This document shows, one piece after another, positions 42,969 through 52,878 of a stretch of 64,000 nucleotides of DNA. The notes under the pieces were generated by a model. It did no database searches. It had not been told where the DNA came from and worked only from the letters and a program-made list of their open reading frames with translations. Numbering within the stretch: position 1 is the first letter of the stretch; the number at the start of each line of letters is the position of its first letter. The stretch is from Caldisericia bacterium (GTDB lineage Bacteria > Caldisericota > Caldisericia > B22-G15): positions 209,939 through 273,938 of the forward strand of contig JASEFN010000003.1 of the NCBI GenBank assembly GCA_030018355.1, given 5' to 3'. The position numbers were made by a program, and so were the translations under genes.

Positions 42969-43870
42969 ATCTCTACTCAATTACTGTTAAAAGAGACTTA
43001 TTAAGAACAAAAATAAATGATTATAATGAAGTTATTGCTGAAATTCAAGGTTTTTTAATTACTTGTGGGAAAGTAATTTTAAGCAAAGATTATACTAAAA
43101 TTGTTTTTCTTCTATCTTCACCAGAAATATCAAGAAGGGTTATTACTGATTCTAATAAAATTTTTAAAACAAAAAAAGATATAAAACTAGTCAAAAAGAG
43201 AGGAAAAAATTTTATTGAGATTTCTTATGAAATTAAATTAGATGATTTAATAAAATCTGAAATTATTGATGAAAATGATCTTAAAGTTCATTTTAAACCA
43301 AAGGGTGAAAATGCTGTAAAGAGTTTCTTGAGAGGTGCTTTTTTAGGTTCAGGTGTAATAAGAAATCCTAAAAAGGGTTATTATCTTGAAATAAGATTTA
43401 ATAAAGAATCTTCATATTATGAGTTTTATGAAATAACAAAAATATTTCATTTTAATTTTAAAGAAAGAGAGAAAGATGGTTATAATATTTTATATTTACA
43501 AAACAAAGATGATATTAAGGAGTTTTTATTATTTATTGGTGCATCCTACTCATATTTTTCTCTTTTTGAAAATTTAATTATGAAAGATATGAAAAATGAA
43601 TTAACAAAAAACTTAAATTTTGAATTAAAAAATTTAAAGAAAACAGTTGATGCTTATGTGAAAGCAAGAGATGCTATAATTTATATAAAAGAAAAAGGTT
43701 ATTATAAAAAATTAACTCCTGCACTTAAAGAGATTGTAGATTTGAGATTAAAGTATCCTGAGTTAAGTTTAAGAGAACTTGCATTAAAACTTGGAGTATC
43801 AAAATCTTGTGTTAATCATAGATTAAGGAGAATTATTGAAATTGCAGGAAAATTAAAGAATGAAAAGTAA
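42956..43870 (+). CDS. whiA: WhiA-type DNA-binding regulator
   Basis: A 304-residue protein with a degenerate LAGLIDADG-homing-endonuclease-like domain (about 100-200: KSFLRGAFLGSGVIRNPKKGYYLEIRF is its core) and a C-terminal helix-turn-helix. The last 40 residues contain LRELALKLGVSKSCVNHRLRRI, the recognition region typical of WhiA. It affects sporulation in actinobacteria and division or nucleoid organisation in Firmicutes. Its position after yvcK is the conserved order. It overlaps rpoN by 11 bp. Confidence 0.94.
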   Translation: MENLDLYSITVKRDLLRTKINDYNEVIAEIQGFLITCGKVILSKDYTKIVFLLSSPEISRRVITDSNKIFKTKKDIKLVKKRGKNFIEISYEIKLDDLIKSEIIDENDLKVHFKPKGENAVKSFLRGAFLGSGVIRNPKKGYYLEIRFNKESSYYEFYEITKIFHFNFKEREKDGYNILYLQNKDDIKEFLLFIGASYSYFSLFENLIMKDMKNELTKNLNFELKNLKKTVDAYVKARDAIIYIKEKGYYKKLTPALKEIVDLRLKYPELSLRELALKLGVSKSCVNHRLRRIIEIAGKLKNEK

Positions 43871-45143
43871 AGGAGAGTTAAGGAATTTAATAAAATTATC
43901 ACAAAATTTATATTTAAAACAGAACTTAATTCAGTTGATGAATATTCTTTATTATCCTGCAATTGAATTAAGAGAAATTTTGGTTAATAAATATGAAGAA
44001 AACCCTTTTTTAGAAATTGAAAATATGGATTTTGATGAATTACCAGAAGATATTGATTTTGAGGATATAGAGGATGGTAATTCAGGTGGGTTTTTAGAAA
44101 GTTTTATAAAAGAAGAAAAGAAATTTAAAGACTATCTTGAAGAACAGTTAATTTTATTTGATTTTGATGAAGTTGAAAATAAGATTGCAAAATATCTTAT
44201 TTGGAATATAGATGAGAGAGGACTTTTAAAAATTAATCTAAATGAAATAGAAAAAGATTTGAATATTAAAAAAGAAAAAATTTTAAAAGTTTTGAATATT
44301 TTAAAAAATGAACTTCATCCTCCAGGGGTTCTCGCATTTAACGAAAAGGAGAGCATTTTAATTCAATTGTTAAGAAACAAACTTATTAAGAAGAATGAAA
44401 TTGATGAATGGGAAAAAGTTATTGATAAATATTTAAAAAATGAGGAGATAGAGGAAAAGTACTTTAAAAAACTTTCTAAAGTTTATATTTATCCAACTAA
44501 AATTTTTGAGAAAAGTTTAATTATGTATATTTCACCTGAACTCTACTTAGAAAAAGAGGATGGCTCTTTGAAAGTTGTGTATAATAATTCTATAATTCCA
44601 AAAGTTAAATTTAACATTAATCTTTATAATAACATGAAATCGAGAATATTTGAGTTAACAAAAGAGGAGAGAGAGTTTTTTAAAAATAAAGTTAAAGATG
44701 CTAAAGATTTGATTTATTTAATTTCAGAAAGAGAGGAGAAAATATTAAAGGTTGCAAATTTTTTAATTGAGAGGCAAAAAGATTTCTTTTTGAATAATGG
44801 TTATCTTGAGAGTATAACACTAAAAGAAATTGCTCGTGAATTAAAAATTTCTATATCAACAGTTTCAAGAATTTTAAATGAAAAGTATATAGAGACTCCA
44901 AAAGGAGTTTTTCCTTTAAAATTCTTTTTAGGTAAGGAGAAATTAAAGAAGGGGGTTTTTGGAACAAAAATAAAAATGATTATTAAAGAGTTAATAGATA
45001 AAGAAAATAAAGAAAAACCTCTTTCAGATTCTGAAATTGCAAAAATTTTAAATGAAAAAGGGATTTTTATAAAAAGGAGAACTGTTGCTAAATATAGAGA
45101 AGAGTTAAAAATTCCACCTAAAAATAAAAGAAAGACAAAATGA
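43860..45143 (+). CDS. rpoN: RNA polymerase sigma-54 factor
   Basis: A 427-residue sigma-54. The N-terminal activator-interacting region (LYLKQNLIQLMNILYYPAIELREIL) is followed by an acidic stretch. The core-binding domain and HTH (LKEIARELKISISTVSRIL) come next, and the RpoN box reads KRRTVAKYREELKI near the C-terminus. It recognises -24/-12 promoters and needs AAA+ activators, none of which are in this window. It occupies the place just upstream of gap that cggR holds in many Firmicutes. No obvious -24/-12 promoter was identified nearby. Confidence 0.94.
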   Translation: MKSKGELRNLIKLSQNLYLKQNLIQLMNILYYPAIELREILVNKYEENPFLEIENMDFDELPEDIDFEDIEDGNSGGFLESFIKEEKKFKDYLEEQLILFDFDEVENKIAKYLIWNIDERGLLKINLNEIEKDLNIKKEKILKVLNILKNELHPPGVLAFNEKESILIQLLRNKLIKKNEIDEWEKVIDKYLKNEEIEEKYFKKLSKVYIYPTKIFEKSLIMYISPELYLEKEDGSLKVVYNNSIIPKVKFNINLYNNMKSRIFELTKEEREFFKNKVKDAKDLIYLISEREEKILKVANFLIERQKDFFLNNGYLESITLKEIARELKISISTVSRILNEKYIETPKGVFPLKFFLGKEKLKKGVFGTKIKMIIKELIDKENKEKPLSDSEIAKILNEKGIFIKRRTVAKYREELKIPPKNKRKTK

Positions 45144-45197
45144 TTTTAAAATTAGTAAATAATCTGATATATTTAATAAAAAGAAAGGAGGAATTAA

Positions 45198-46205
<1,008 letters not shown>

Positions 46206-46206
46206 G

Positions 46207-47391
46207 ATGAAATTAAGAACACTAAAAGATATAGATTTAAAAGGAAAAAGAGTTCTTTATAGAGTTGATTATAATGTTCCATTAACAGATGATTTAAAAG
46301 TAAGAGATGATACAAGAATTAAAGAGACACTTCCCACAATTGAGTACATGAGAAATAATGGCGCAATAATAATAATTCTTACACATTTAGGAAGACCAAA
46401 AGGTGAGAGAAAAAAAGAACTATCTTTAAAACCTGTTAGAGATAAATTAAGTGAATTGCTGAATTTAGATGTTAAATTAATTGATGATATTTTCAGTAAT
46501 GATGCTAAAACTCAAGTTTTATCTCTTAAAGAAGGTGATATTGTTATGTTTGAAAATTTAAGATTCTATCCCGAAGAAGAGAAAAATGTTGAATCTTTTG
46601 CAGAATTATTAGCAGAATTTGGAGATATATATGTAAGTGATGCTTTTGCTGTTTCGCATAGAGAAAATACATCGGTTTTTCTTTTACCAAGTATGTTACC
46701 TTCATATGCTGGATTTTTAATGGAAAAAGAGGTAAATACTTTATCAAAACTTATTGAAAATCCAGAAAGACCTTATGTAATTATTATTGGTGGTGCAAAA
46801 GTATCTGATAAAATTGGTGTATTAAAAAATCTTGTTAATAAAGTTAATTCGATTTTAATTGGTGGTGGTTCAGCATTTACATTTCTTAAAGCAGAAGGAT
46901 ATAATATTGGATCTTCTATTTATGAAAGAGATATGGAAAATGTTGCAAAAGATATAATTGAACTTGCTTCTAAGAAAAATGTAAAATTTTTACTTCCTGT
47001 AGACATTCATGCAACTGAAGAATTAAAAGAGGGAAGAGATCATATGATTGTTCCAATTGAAAAAATTCCATATGATTGGTATGGAGTAGATATTGGTCCT
47101 AAAACTATTGAAATTTTTAAAGAAGAGATAAAAAATGCAAAGACTATTTTTTGGAGTGGTCCTCTTGGAGTTTATGAAATGGAATTATATTCTACTGGAA
47201 CAAAAGAGATTGCAAAAGCTGTCAGCGAAACAGAAGGAATCAAAGTTGTTGGTGGTGGTGATACTATTTCAGCGTTAAATAAATTTGGTTTATTGGATAA
47301 AATGACTCATGTTTCAACTGGAGGTGGTGCTCTTCTTGAATTTTTAGAGGGAAAAATATTGCCAGGAATAAAAGTTTTAATGGAGGAGTAA
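46207..47391 (+). CDS. pgk: Phosphoglycerate kinase
   Basis: A 394-residue monofunctional enzyme making ATP from 1,3-bisphosphoglycerate. The start at 46207 gives the family-type beginning MKLRTLKDIDLKGKRVLYRVDYNVPL. Later motifs are HLGRPKGERK (about 60-69), FENLRFYPEEEKN, AVSHRENTS and the C-terminal GGGDTISALNKFG and STGGGALLEFLEGK. GGGG lies upstream inside the end of gap. It is tightly linked to gap and trxB. Confidence 0.97.
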   Translation: MKLRTLKDIDLKGKRVLYRVDYNVPLTDDLKVRDDTRIKETLPTIEYMRNNGAIIIILTHLGRPKGERKKELSLKPVRDKLSELLNLDVKLIDDIFSNDAKTQVLSLKEGDIVMFENLRFYPEEEKNVESFAELLAEFGDIYVSDAFAVSHRENTSVFLLPSMLPSYAGFLMEKEVNTLSKLIENPERPYVIIIGGAKVSDKIGVLKNLVNKVNSILIGGGSAFTFLKAEGYNIGSSIYERDMENVAKDIIELASKKNVKFLLPVDIHATEELKEGRDHMIVPIEKIPYDWYGVDIGPKTIEIFKEEIKNAKTIFWSGPLGVYEMELYSTGTKEIAKAVSETEGIKVVGGGDTISALNKFGLLDKMTHVSTGGGALLEFLEGKILPGIKVLMEE

Positions 47392-47394
47392 TTT

Positions 47395-48300
47395 ATGTAT
47401 GATTTAATAATAATAGGTGGAGGACCAGCAGGTCTTACTGCTTCAATCTATGCAAAGAGATTTGGTTTAGAAACTTTACTTATTGAAAAACTTGGAACTG
47501 GTGGTCAAGTGCCACTAACAGATTTAATTGAAAATTATCCAGGTTTTCCTCAAGGTATTTCTGGTGTTGAACTTGCAACAAATATTACTGAACAAGCAAA
47601 AAAATTTAATGTTGAAATAATAAATGATGAAGTTGTTAATGTTGAATTTAATGAAATAAAAAAGGTAAAAACAACTTTTGATGTTTACGAATCAAGAGGA
47701 GTTATTATAGCAACTGGAGCATCTCCAAAAAAACTTAATATTCCAGGAGAAAAAGAGTTTACTGGAAGAGGTGTATCTTATTGTGCAGTTTGTGATGCTT
47801 ATTTTTATAAAAATAGAGATGTTGTAGTAGTTGGTGGTGGAGATTCAGCATTAACTGAGGCTCTTTATCTTACAACATTTGTAAATAAACTTTATCTTGT
47901 TCATAGAAGAGATAAATTTCGTGCTGCCCAATATTTACAGGAGAAGGTCTTTAATAATAAAAAAATAGAAATTATTCTTAATTCAGAATTAAAAGAGATT
48001 AAAGGCTATAAGAGAGTTGAGAAAGTTTTGATTTATAATAAAGAAAAGGGTGAAAATATTGAATTAAATGTGAGTGGGGTTTTTATTTATATAGGTTTAA
48101 CCCCTAATACTGAATTGTTTAGAAATAAAATAAATCTTGATGAAAATGGTTTTATTATTACTGATGAGGATATGAGAACAAATATAAGATTTGTTTATGC
48201 TGCTGGAGATGTTAGAAGAAAAAGTCTAAGACAGATTATAACAGCATGTAGTGATGGAGCAATAGCAGCAAATACATTTTGTATAGACTCTTGTGATTAA
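47395..48300 (+). CDS. trxB: Thioredoxin reductase
   Basis: A 301-residue FAD/NAD(P)H disulfide reductase. The FAD-binding GGGPAGLTASIYA (about 8-20), redox CAVC in SYCAVCDAYF (about 133-136), NAD(P) loop GGGDSALTEA and the C-terminal YAAGDVRRKSLRQIITACSDGAIAA are in order. GGAGG overlaps the end of pgk. Its thioredoxin partner is not in the window. The stop codon is directly followed by the ftsE ATG. Confidence 0.95.
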   Translation: MYDLIIIGGGPAGLTASIYAKRFGLETLLIEKLGTGGQVPLTDLIENYPGFPQGISGVELATNITEQAKKFNVEIINDEVVNVEFNEIKKVKTTFDVYESRGVIIATGASPKKLNIPGEKEFTGRGVSYCAVCDAYFYKNRDVVVVGGGDSALTEALYLTTFVNKLYLVHRRDKFRAAQYLQEKVFNNKKIEIILNSELKEIKGYKRVEKVLIYNKEKGENIELNVSGVFIYIGLTPNTELFRNKINLDENGFIITDEDMRTNIRFVYAAGDVRRKSLRQIITACSDGAIAANTFCIDSCD

Positions 48301-48966
48301 ATGTTAAAATTTGTTGGAGTTTACAAATTTTATGGAGAAAAAGAGGCTTTATCAAATATTAGTTTTGAGATAGAAAAGGGTGAGTTTGTATTTATTGCTG
48401 GTCCAACTGGTGCTGGTAAGACGACATTACTTAAACTTGTAAGAAAAGAGATTGAGCCAACAAGAGGTGAGATATTTTTTAAAAATAAATCATTAAAAAA
48501 TATAAAAAATGTTTATGAATTAAGAAGAGAAATTGGAACGGTTTTTCAAGATTATAAACTTTTTCCAAAAAAAACAGTTTATGAAAATGTATCTTTTCCA
48601 CTTGAAATTCTTGGTATACCAAATAGTGTAATAAGGAAAAAAGTTTATGAGGTTTTAAAAGAGGTTAATTTACTTGATAAAAGAAATCAATTTCCACATA
48701 CTCTTTCAGGGGGTGAAAAACAAAGAGTTGCTATTGCAAGAGCAATTGTAAATGAACCAGATCTTCTTATTGCAGATGAACCAACTGGAAATCTTGATTG
48801 GAAAACTTCATTTTCAATAGTTGATCTTTTTGTTGAAATTAATTTAAAAGGTACAACAATTATTATGTCAACCCACAATGAAGAGATAATAAAAAGATAT
48901 AATAAAAGAGTTATATATTTAAGAGATGGTAAAAAGGTTCATGAAAAGTATCCTCATATTTATTAG
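48301..48966 (+). CDS. ftsE: Cell-division ABC ATPase FtsE
   Basis: A 221-residue ABC ATPase. Walker A GPTGAGKTTLLK (about 37-48), signature LSGGEKQRVAIA (about 138-149), Walker B LLIADEPTGNLD (about 156-167) and the switch His in MSTHNEE are all intact. FtsE with FtsX controls septal murein hydrolases. ftsX follows with overlap, then an EnvC-type hydrolase activator and a Ctp protease, a coherent envelope module. Confidence 0.95.
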   Translation: MLKFVGVYKFYGEKEALSNISFEIEKGEFVFIAGPTGAGKTTLLKLVRKEIEPTRGEIFFKNKSLKNIKNVYELRREIGTVFQDYKLFPKKTVYENVSFPLEILGIPNSVIRKKVYEVLKEVNLLDKRNQFPHTLSGGEKQRVAIARAIVNEPDLLIADEPTGNLDWKTSFSIVDLFVEINLKGTTIIMSTHNEEIIKRYNKRVIYLRDGKKVHEKYPHIY

Positions 48967-49840
48967 AGAATTAAAAGAAGCCTTAATAAATATAAGGAGA
49001 TCAATTTTCTTAACACTTATTTATTTTATTGCTATTGTAGTTTCTCTTTACTCAATTGGAATGATCTTTTTCTTTCTTGATTATTCAAATGGTATTAAAA
49101 AGGGTGTTGAGAGTAAAATTGAAATATCGTTTTATTTAAAAAGAGATACAACTCAAGAAAGAATAAATGAAATTGAAAATGAAATTAAAATATTAAAAGG
49201 CGTTGAAAGTGTTAGATACATTTCTCCAGATATGGCTCTTGAAAATTTAATTAAAGAATATCCTGAATATGAAAATATTTTAAAAGATCTTAATAAAAAT
49301 CCATTACCTCCTACTTTTTTTGTTAAGCCTGATTCTGTGTATTCTGTTAAAAACATAATTGATGCAATTTCAAAAATTCCTGAAATACAAGAATTTTTTT
49401 ATTCAAAAGATTTAGTTGATAAAATATTATTTTCAATAAAAACTTTTTCTTTTTTAAGTATAGTCCTCTTTGCAATCTTTATTGGAATATTTATTTTCTT
49501 TTTATCATCAACAATCTCCCTTTCACTTTATGCAAGAAGAGAAGATATTGAGATTATGAGGTTAATTGGAACACAACCTTCATATATTAAAATGCCTTTT
49601 TATTACGAGGGAATAATTTTAAGTATTTTTGGAAGTATTATATCTTCTATTTTATTAAACAAATCTTATATTGAATTAAATAGACTCTTAAATCTTATTC
49701 TTCCATTTTTTGAAGTTGAAAGTTTTGTCAATAAATATGGGATTTTGCCATATATTTATTTGAATATATTAAGTATAATAATATCAATAATAGTTTCTTA
49801 TTTTGTATTAAGAAGATATCTTAAGGAGATATATACATGA
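48941..49840 (+). CDS. ftsX: Cell-division protein FtsX
   Basis: A 299-residue membrane partner of FtsE. It has one N-terminal helix (TLIYFIAIVVSLYSIGMIFF), an extracellular domain (about 50-165, with SVRYISPDMALENLIKEYP) and three C-terminal helices typical of MacB/FtsX permeases (REDIEIMRLIGTQPSYIKMPF between them). The start within ftsE is either 48926 or 48941; the latter has an AAGG upstream. Its outer domain should bind the M23/coiled-coil protein encoded next. Confidence 0.92.
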   Translation: MKSILIFIRELKEALINIRRSIFLTLIYFIAIVVSLYSIGMIFFFLDYSNGIKKGVESKIEISFYLKRDTTQERINEIENEIKILKGVESVRYISPDMALENLIKEYPEYENILKDLNKNPLPPTFFVKPDSVYSVKNIIDAISKIPEIQEFFYSKDLVDKILFSIKTFSFLSIVLFAIFIGIFIFFLSSTISLSLYARREDIEIMRLIGTQPSYIKMPFYYEGIILSIFGSIISSILLNKSYIELNRLLNLILPFFEVESFVNKYGILPYIYLNILSIIISIIVSYFVLRRYLKEIYT

Positions 49841-50967
49841 AAAAATTAATTCTTATTTTACTTTTAATTTTTTTACTCTTATCTCCATCTTTAATAAAGG
49901 CAGATGACGATTTAGAAAAAGAGAAGAAAATATTAAACAATTTAAAATCAACGCTTGAGTTATTTCAAAAAAAATTAAATGAAACAGTTTCTTATAAAAA
50001 AACAATTTTGGGTGAAATTGATGAAATTGAATCAAGGATAAAAGAAGTTAGTTTAAAAATAGCAAATTTAGAAAAAAATATAAATGATACAAAAAATAAA
50101 ATTGAAATTTTAGAAAATAATATTCTTTTAACACAAATTGAAATTAATAAAGATAAAGAAATAATTGGTGATAAACTATTCTTAATTTATAAAATAAAAA
50201 ATGAACTTCCAATTGATATTTATTTCTCTTCAAAAACAATAGGAGAACTTTTTACAAGAATTAATTTTTTAAATATTCTTATTAGATCAAATAGAGAATC
50301 TTTAGAAGAACTAAGAAAAAAGGAAGAGGCATTAAGAAAAGAAAAAGAGAATTTAGAAAAAGAAAAGAAGAATTTAGAATCTTTTTTAAAAGAAAATGAA
50401 ATTTTAAAAAACTCCTTAACTCAAGAAGAGAAAAAGAGAGATGTTTTACTTAAAACTCTTTTAACAAAAGAAGAGGAATATAAAAAAGAGATAGAGATAT
50501 ATAAAAAGAAAATAGAGGAACAGGAAGAAAAAATTCAGGAAATAATAAGAAGAGCAGAACTTGCAAAAAGGTTGCCTGAAGTTGGAAATATAATTTGGCC
50601 TGTAAAAGGTTCAATTGTATCTCCTTTTGGAATGAGGATACATCCTATATATAAAGTTTGGGCATTTCATTCTGGAGTTGACATTGATGCTTCTACTGGA
50701 ACACCAATTAAAGCGGTCGCTGATGGAATCGTAATTTATGCTGGATGGCTTGGCTCTTATGGTATTGTTGTATTTATAAAACATGGAGGAAATATCACAA
50801 CAGTTTATGCTCATATGCAATATTTTACTGTTGAATTAAATCAATATATTAAACAAGGAGATATAATTGGATATGTTGATAATACTGGGTTATCAACTGG
50901 TCCACATCTTCATTTTGAAATAAGAATAGATGGGAAACCAGTTGATCCTCAAAAATGGCTACCATAA
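49837..50967 (+). CDS. Secreted coiled-coil M23 peptidase, EnvC/PcsB-like
   Basis: A 376-residue exported protein with signal peptide (LILILLLIFLLLSPSLIKA) and a long coiled coil (about 23-245, heptads of Lys/Glu/Leu). The C-terminal LytM/M23 domain (about 255-376) keeps the zinc ligands: His in FGMRIHPIYK..FHSGVDID, then HLHFEIR. It could therefore be an active hydrolase, unlike the degenerate E. coli EnvC. The position immediately after ftsEX, with 4-bp overlap, indicates activation by FtsEX at division sites. Confidence 0.92.
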   Translation: MKKLILILLLIFLLLSPSLIKADDDLEKEKKILNNLKSTLELFQKKLNETVSYKKTILGEIDEIESRIKEVSLKIANLEKNINDTKNKIEILENNILLTQIEINKDKEIIGDKLFLIYKIKNELPIDIYFSSKTIGELFTRINFLNILIRSNRESLEELRKKEEALRKEKENLEKEKKNLESFLKENEILKNSLTQEEKKRDVLLKTLLTKEEEYKKEIEIYKKKIEEQEEKIQEIIRRAELAKRLPEVGNIIWPVKGSIVSPFGMRIHPIYKVWAFHSGVDIDASTGTPIKAVADGIVIYAGWLGSYGIVVFIKHGGNITTVYAHMQYFTVELNQYIKQGDIIGYVDNTGLSTGPHLHFEIRIDGKPVDPQKWLP

Positions 50968-50980
50968 AAAGAGGTGAATT

Positions 50981-52114
50981 ATGAGAAAAATTTACTTTAT
51001 TTTTTTAATTTTGATTGTTTTATCTTTTATATTTGGCTTCTCTTTATCTTATTTAATTTTTAATAAACCAATAATTCCTATAGCAACAAATAAATTCGAA
51101 CTATTAAATGAAGTTAGTGATCTTATTGTAAAAAATTATGTTGATGAAAAAAATGAGATTGATTTATGTAAAGGACTTGTCTCTTCATTAAATGATCCAT
51201 ATTCAAACTTTTTCACACCAGAGGAGTATTCAAAATTTAAAGAAGATATTTCTGGTGAATATGTTGGAATAGGAGTTTTAATTGGAATGAGAGACAATAA
51301 AATAAAAATTCTCCAAGTTTTTAAAAATTCTCCTGCTTTTGAGGCAGGCCTTCCAGTTGGTTCTTACATAATTGAAGTTGACGGAGTAAAAACTGAAAAT
51401 TTGTCGCTTGATGAAGTTGCAAATATGGTCAGAGGAAAAGAGGGTACATTTGTGAATATTAAAGTTGAAAAAAATAGCGAAATTTTATCATTTAAAATAC
51501 AAAGAAGAAAAATAGTTGCAGAAACAGTTAGTTATAAAATTATAGAAAATAATATCGGATATTTGAAAATTTTAACATTTACAGATAGCACTCCTAATGA
51601 AGTTGTAGACGCTCTAACAGAATTTAATAAAGAAAATATAAAAGGACTAATATTAGATTTAAGGGATAACCCTGGAGGATTACTTTCTTCTCTTAAAAAA
51701 GTTGCTGACTATTTACTTCCAGAAGGAACTCTTTTTTATATAGAAAAAAAGGGTGAAAAAATAGAAGTCAAAACTTATGGTAAAGGTCTTAATTTTCCTT
51801 TGGTTGTTTTGGTTAATGAAAATAGCGCCTCTGCAAGCGAAATTCTTGCTGGAGCAATTAAAGATAGAAATTTAGGAACTTTAATAGGAACAAAAACATA
51901 TGGGAAGGGATTAATCCAAACTATTTATAATTTAAAAGGAGGATATGGTTTAGAATTAACAACTGAAAGATATTTAACTCCCAGTTTATATGCCCTTAAT
52001 GGAAAAGGAATTGAACCAGATATTGTTATAGAATTTGAAGAAAATAAAGAAGATCCTTTTATGGATTCTCAAATGGTTAAAGCAATCGAATATTTAAAGA
52101 AGTTAATTAAATAA
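50981..52114 (+). CDS. C-terminal processing protease, S41 family
   Basis: A 377-residue protein with an N-terminal signal/anchor helix, a PDZ domain (GVLIGMRDNKIKILQVFKNSPAFEAGLPVG region, about 90-165) and the S41 catalytic core. The nucleophile Ser lies in NENSASASEILAGAIKDR (about 284-301) and the Lys in GTKTYGKGLIQ. DLRDNPGGLL is the substrate-groove loop. CtpA-type proteases degrade or mature envelope proteins such as M23 hydrolases. GAGGTGA precedes the ATG. The partner may be the EnvC-like gene just upstream. Confidence 0.93.
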   Translation: MRKIYFIFLILIVLSFIFGFSLSYLIFNKPIIPIATNKFELLNEVSDLIVKNYVDEKNEIDLCKGLVSSLNDPYSNFFTPEEYSKFKEDISGEYVGIGVLIGMRDNKIKILQVFKNSPAFEAGLPVGSYIIEVDGVKTENLSLDEVANMVRGKEGTFVNIKVEKNSEILSFKIQRRKIVAETVSYKIIENNIGYLKILTFTDSTPNEVVDALTEFNKENIKGLILDLRDNPGGLLSSLKKVADYLLPEGTLFYIEKKGEKIEVKTYGKGLNFPLVVLVNENSASASEILAGAIKDRNLGTLIGTKTYGKGLIQTIYNLKGGYGLELTTERYLTPSLYALNGKGIEPDIVIEFEENKEDPFMDSQMVKAIEYLKKLIK

Positions 52115-52118
52115 GAGA

Positions 52119-52124
52119 TATAAT
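52119..52124 (+). promoter_or_regulatory. Candidate -10 box for a leaderless gmk transcript
   Basis: TATAAT, 6 bases, then the gmk ATG (52131), with no Shine-Dalgarno; it lies in the 16-bp gap after ctp. No convincing -35 is seen. Confidence 0.52.
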
Positions 52125-52130
52125 TTAATT

Positions 52131-52703
52131 ATGCTTATTGTAATTTCTGGACCATCTGGCTCTGGAAAGGGAACAATAATAAAAGAGGTTTTAAAGATAA
52201 GACCTGAATTAGTTTATTCAGTATCTTACACAACAAGACCAAAAAGAGAAGGAGAAGTTCATGGGAAAGATTACTATTTTATAAGTACAAGTGAATTTGA
52301 AGATTTAATAAAGAAAAATTTTTTTCTTGAATGGGCAAAAGTTTATAATTTCTATTATGGTACAAGCAAAGAATTTGTAATGGAAAATTTAAGAAAAAAT
52401 AAAGATGTAATACTCGAAATAGAGATTCAAGGTGCAAGAAAAATAAGAGAAATTTTTGACAAACAAAATGCAGTTTTTATATTTATTGCTCCACCTGATT
52501 TTGAAGAACTTAAGAGAAGAATTCTCGAACGAAAAAGAGGAGAAACAGAAGATGAGATAAAAGAACGACTTAACTTTGCTGTTCAAGAACTTGAGGAAAG
52601 TAAAAAATATGATTATATTATTATTAATGACTCAGTAGAAAAAGCAGTTAAAGAAGTTATAGATATTATTGAAAAAGAAAGGAGGAAGTTTTATGGCGTT
52701 TAA
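52131..52703 (+). CDS. gmk: Guanylate kinase
   Basis: A 190-residue enzyme phosphorylating GMP to GDP. The P-loop GPSGSGKGTIIKEVL lies near residues 6-20, the GMP-binding SVSYTTRPKREGEVHGKDYYF near 36-56, and EIQGARKIRE follows. The length is slightly shorter than E. coli Gmk. The omega-subunit gene overlaps its end by 11 bp, the common gmk-rpoZ-coaBC order. The start is probably leaderless. Confidence 0.95.
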   Translation: MLIVISGPSGSGKGTIIKEVLKIRPELVYSVSYTTRPKREGEVHGKDYYFISTSEFEDLIKKNFFLEWAKVYNFYYGTSKEFVMENLRKNKDVILEIEIQGARKIREIFDKQNAVFIFIAPPDFEELKRRILERKRGETEDEIKERLNFAVQELEESKKYDYIIINDSVEKAVKEVIDIIEKERRKFYGV

Positions 52704-52878
52704 TTTTGATAGAGCAATTAAAAGAACAAAAGGAAATAAATATATTTTTACAATTGGAGTAATTAAGAGAGCAAAAGAACTATTTTCATTATATCCCTCA
52801 CCTCAAAAATCTCCAGCCTCTTTTATTGATTTAGCAGCAAAAGATATAGAGGAAGAAAGAGTTGAGGTTATTAAATAA
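52693..52878 (+). CDS. rpoZ: RNA polymerase omega subunit
   Basis: A 61-residue omega subunit. The ATG at 52693 lies behind GGAGG (52681-52685), giving MAFNFDRAIKR. The short conserved core YIFTIGVIKRAKEL (about 17-30), the insertion and FIDLAAKDIEEERV (about 44-57, normally 'ALxEIxxGKV') are recognisable. Omega helps assemble RNA polymerase. It overlaps both gmk and coaBC. The divergence is notable, but the context makes the call firm. Confidence 0.85.
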   Translation: MAFNFDRAIKRTKGNKYIFTIGVIKRAKELFSLYPSPQKSPASFIDLAAKDIEEERVEVIK

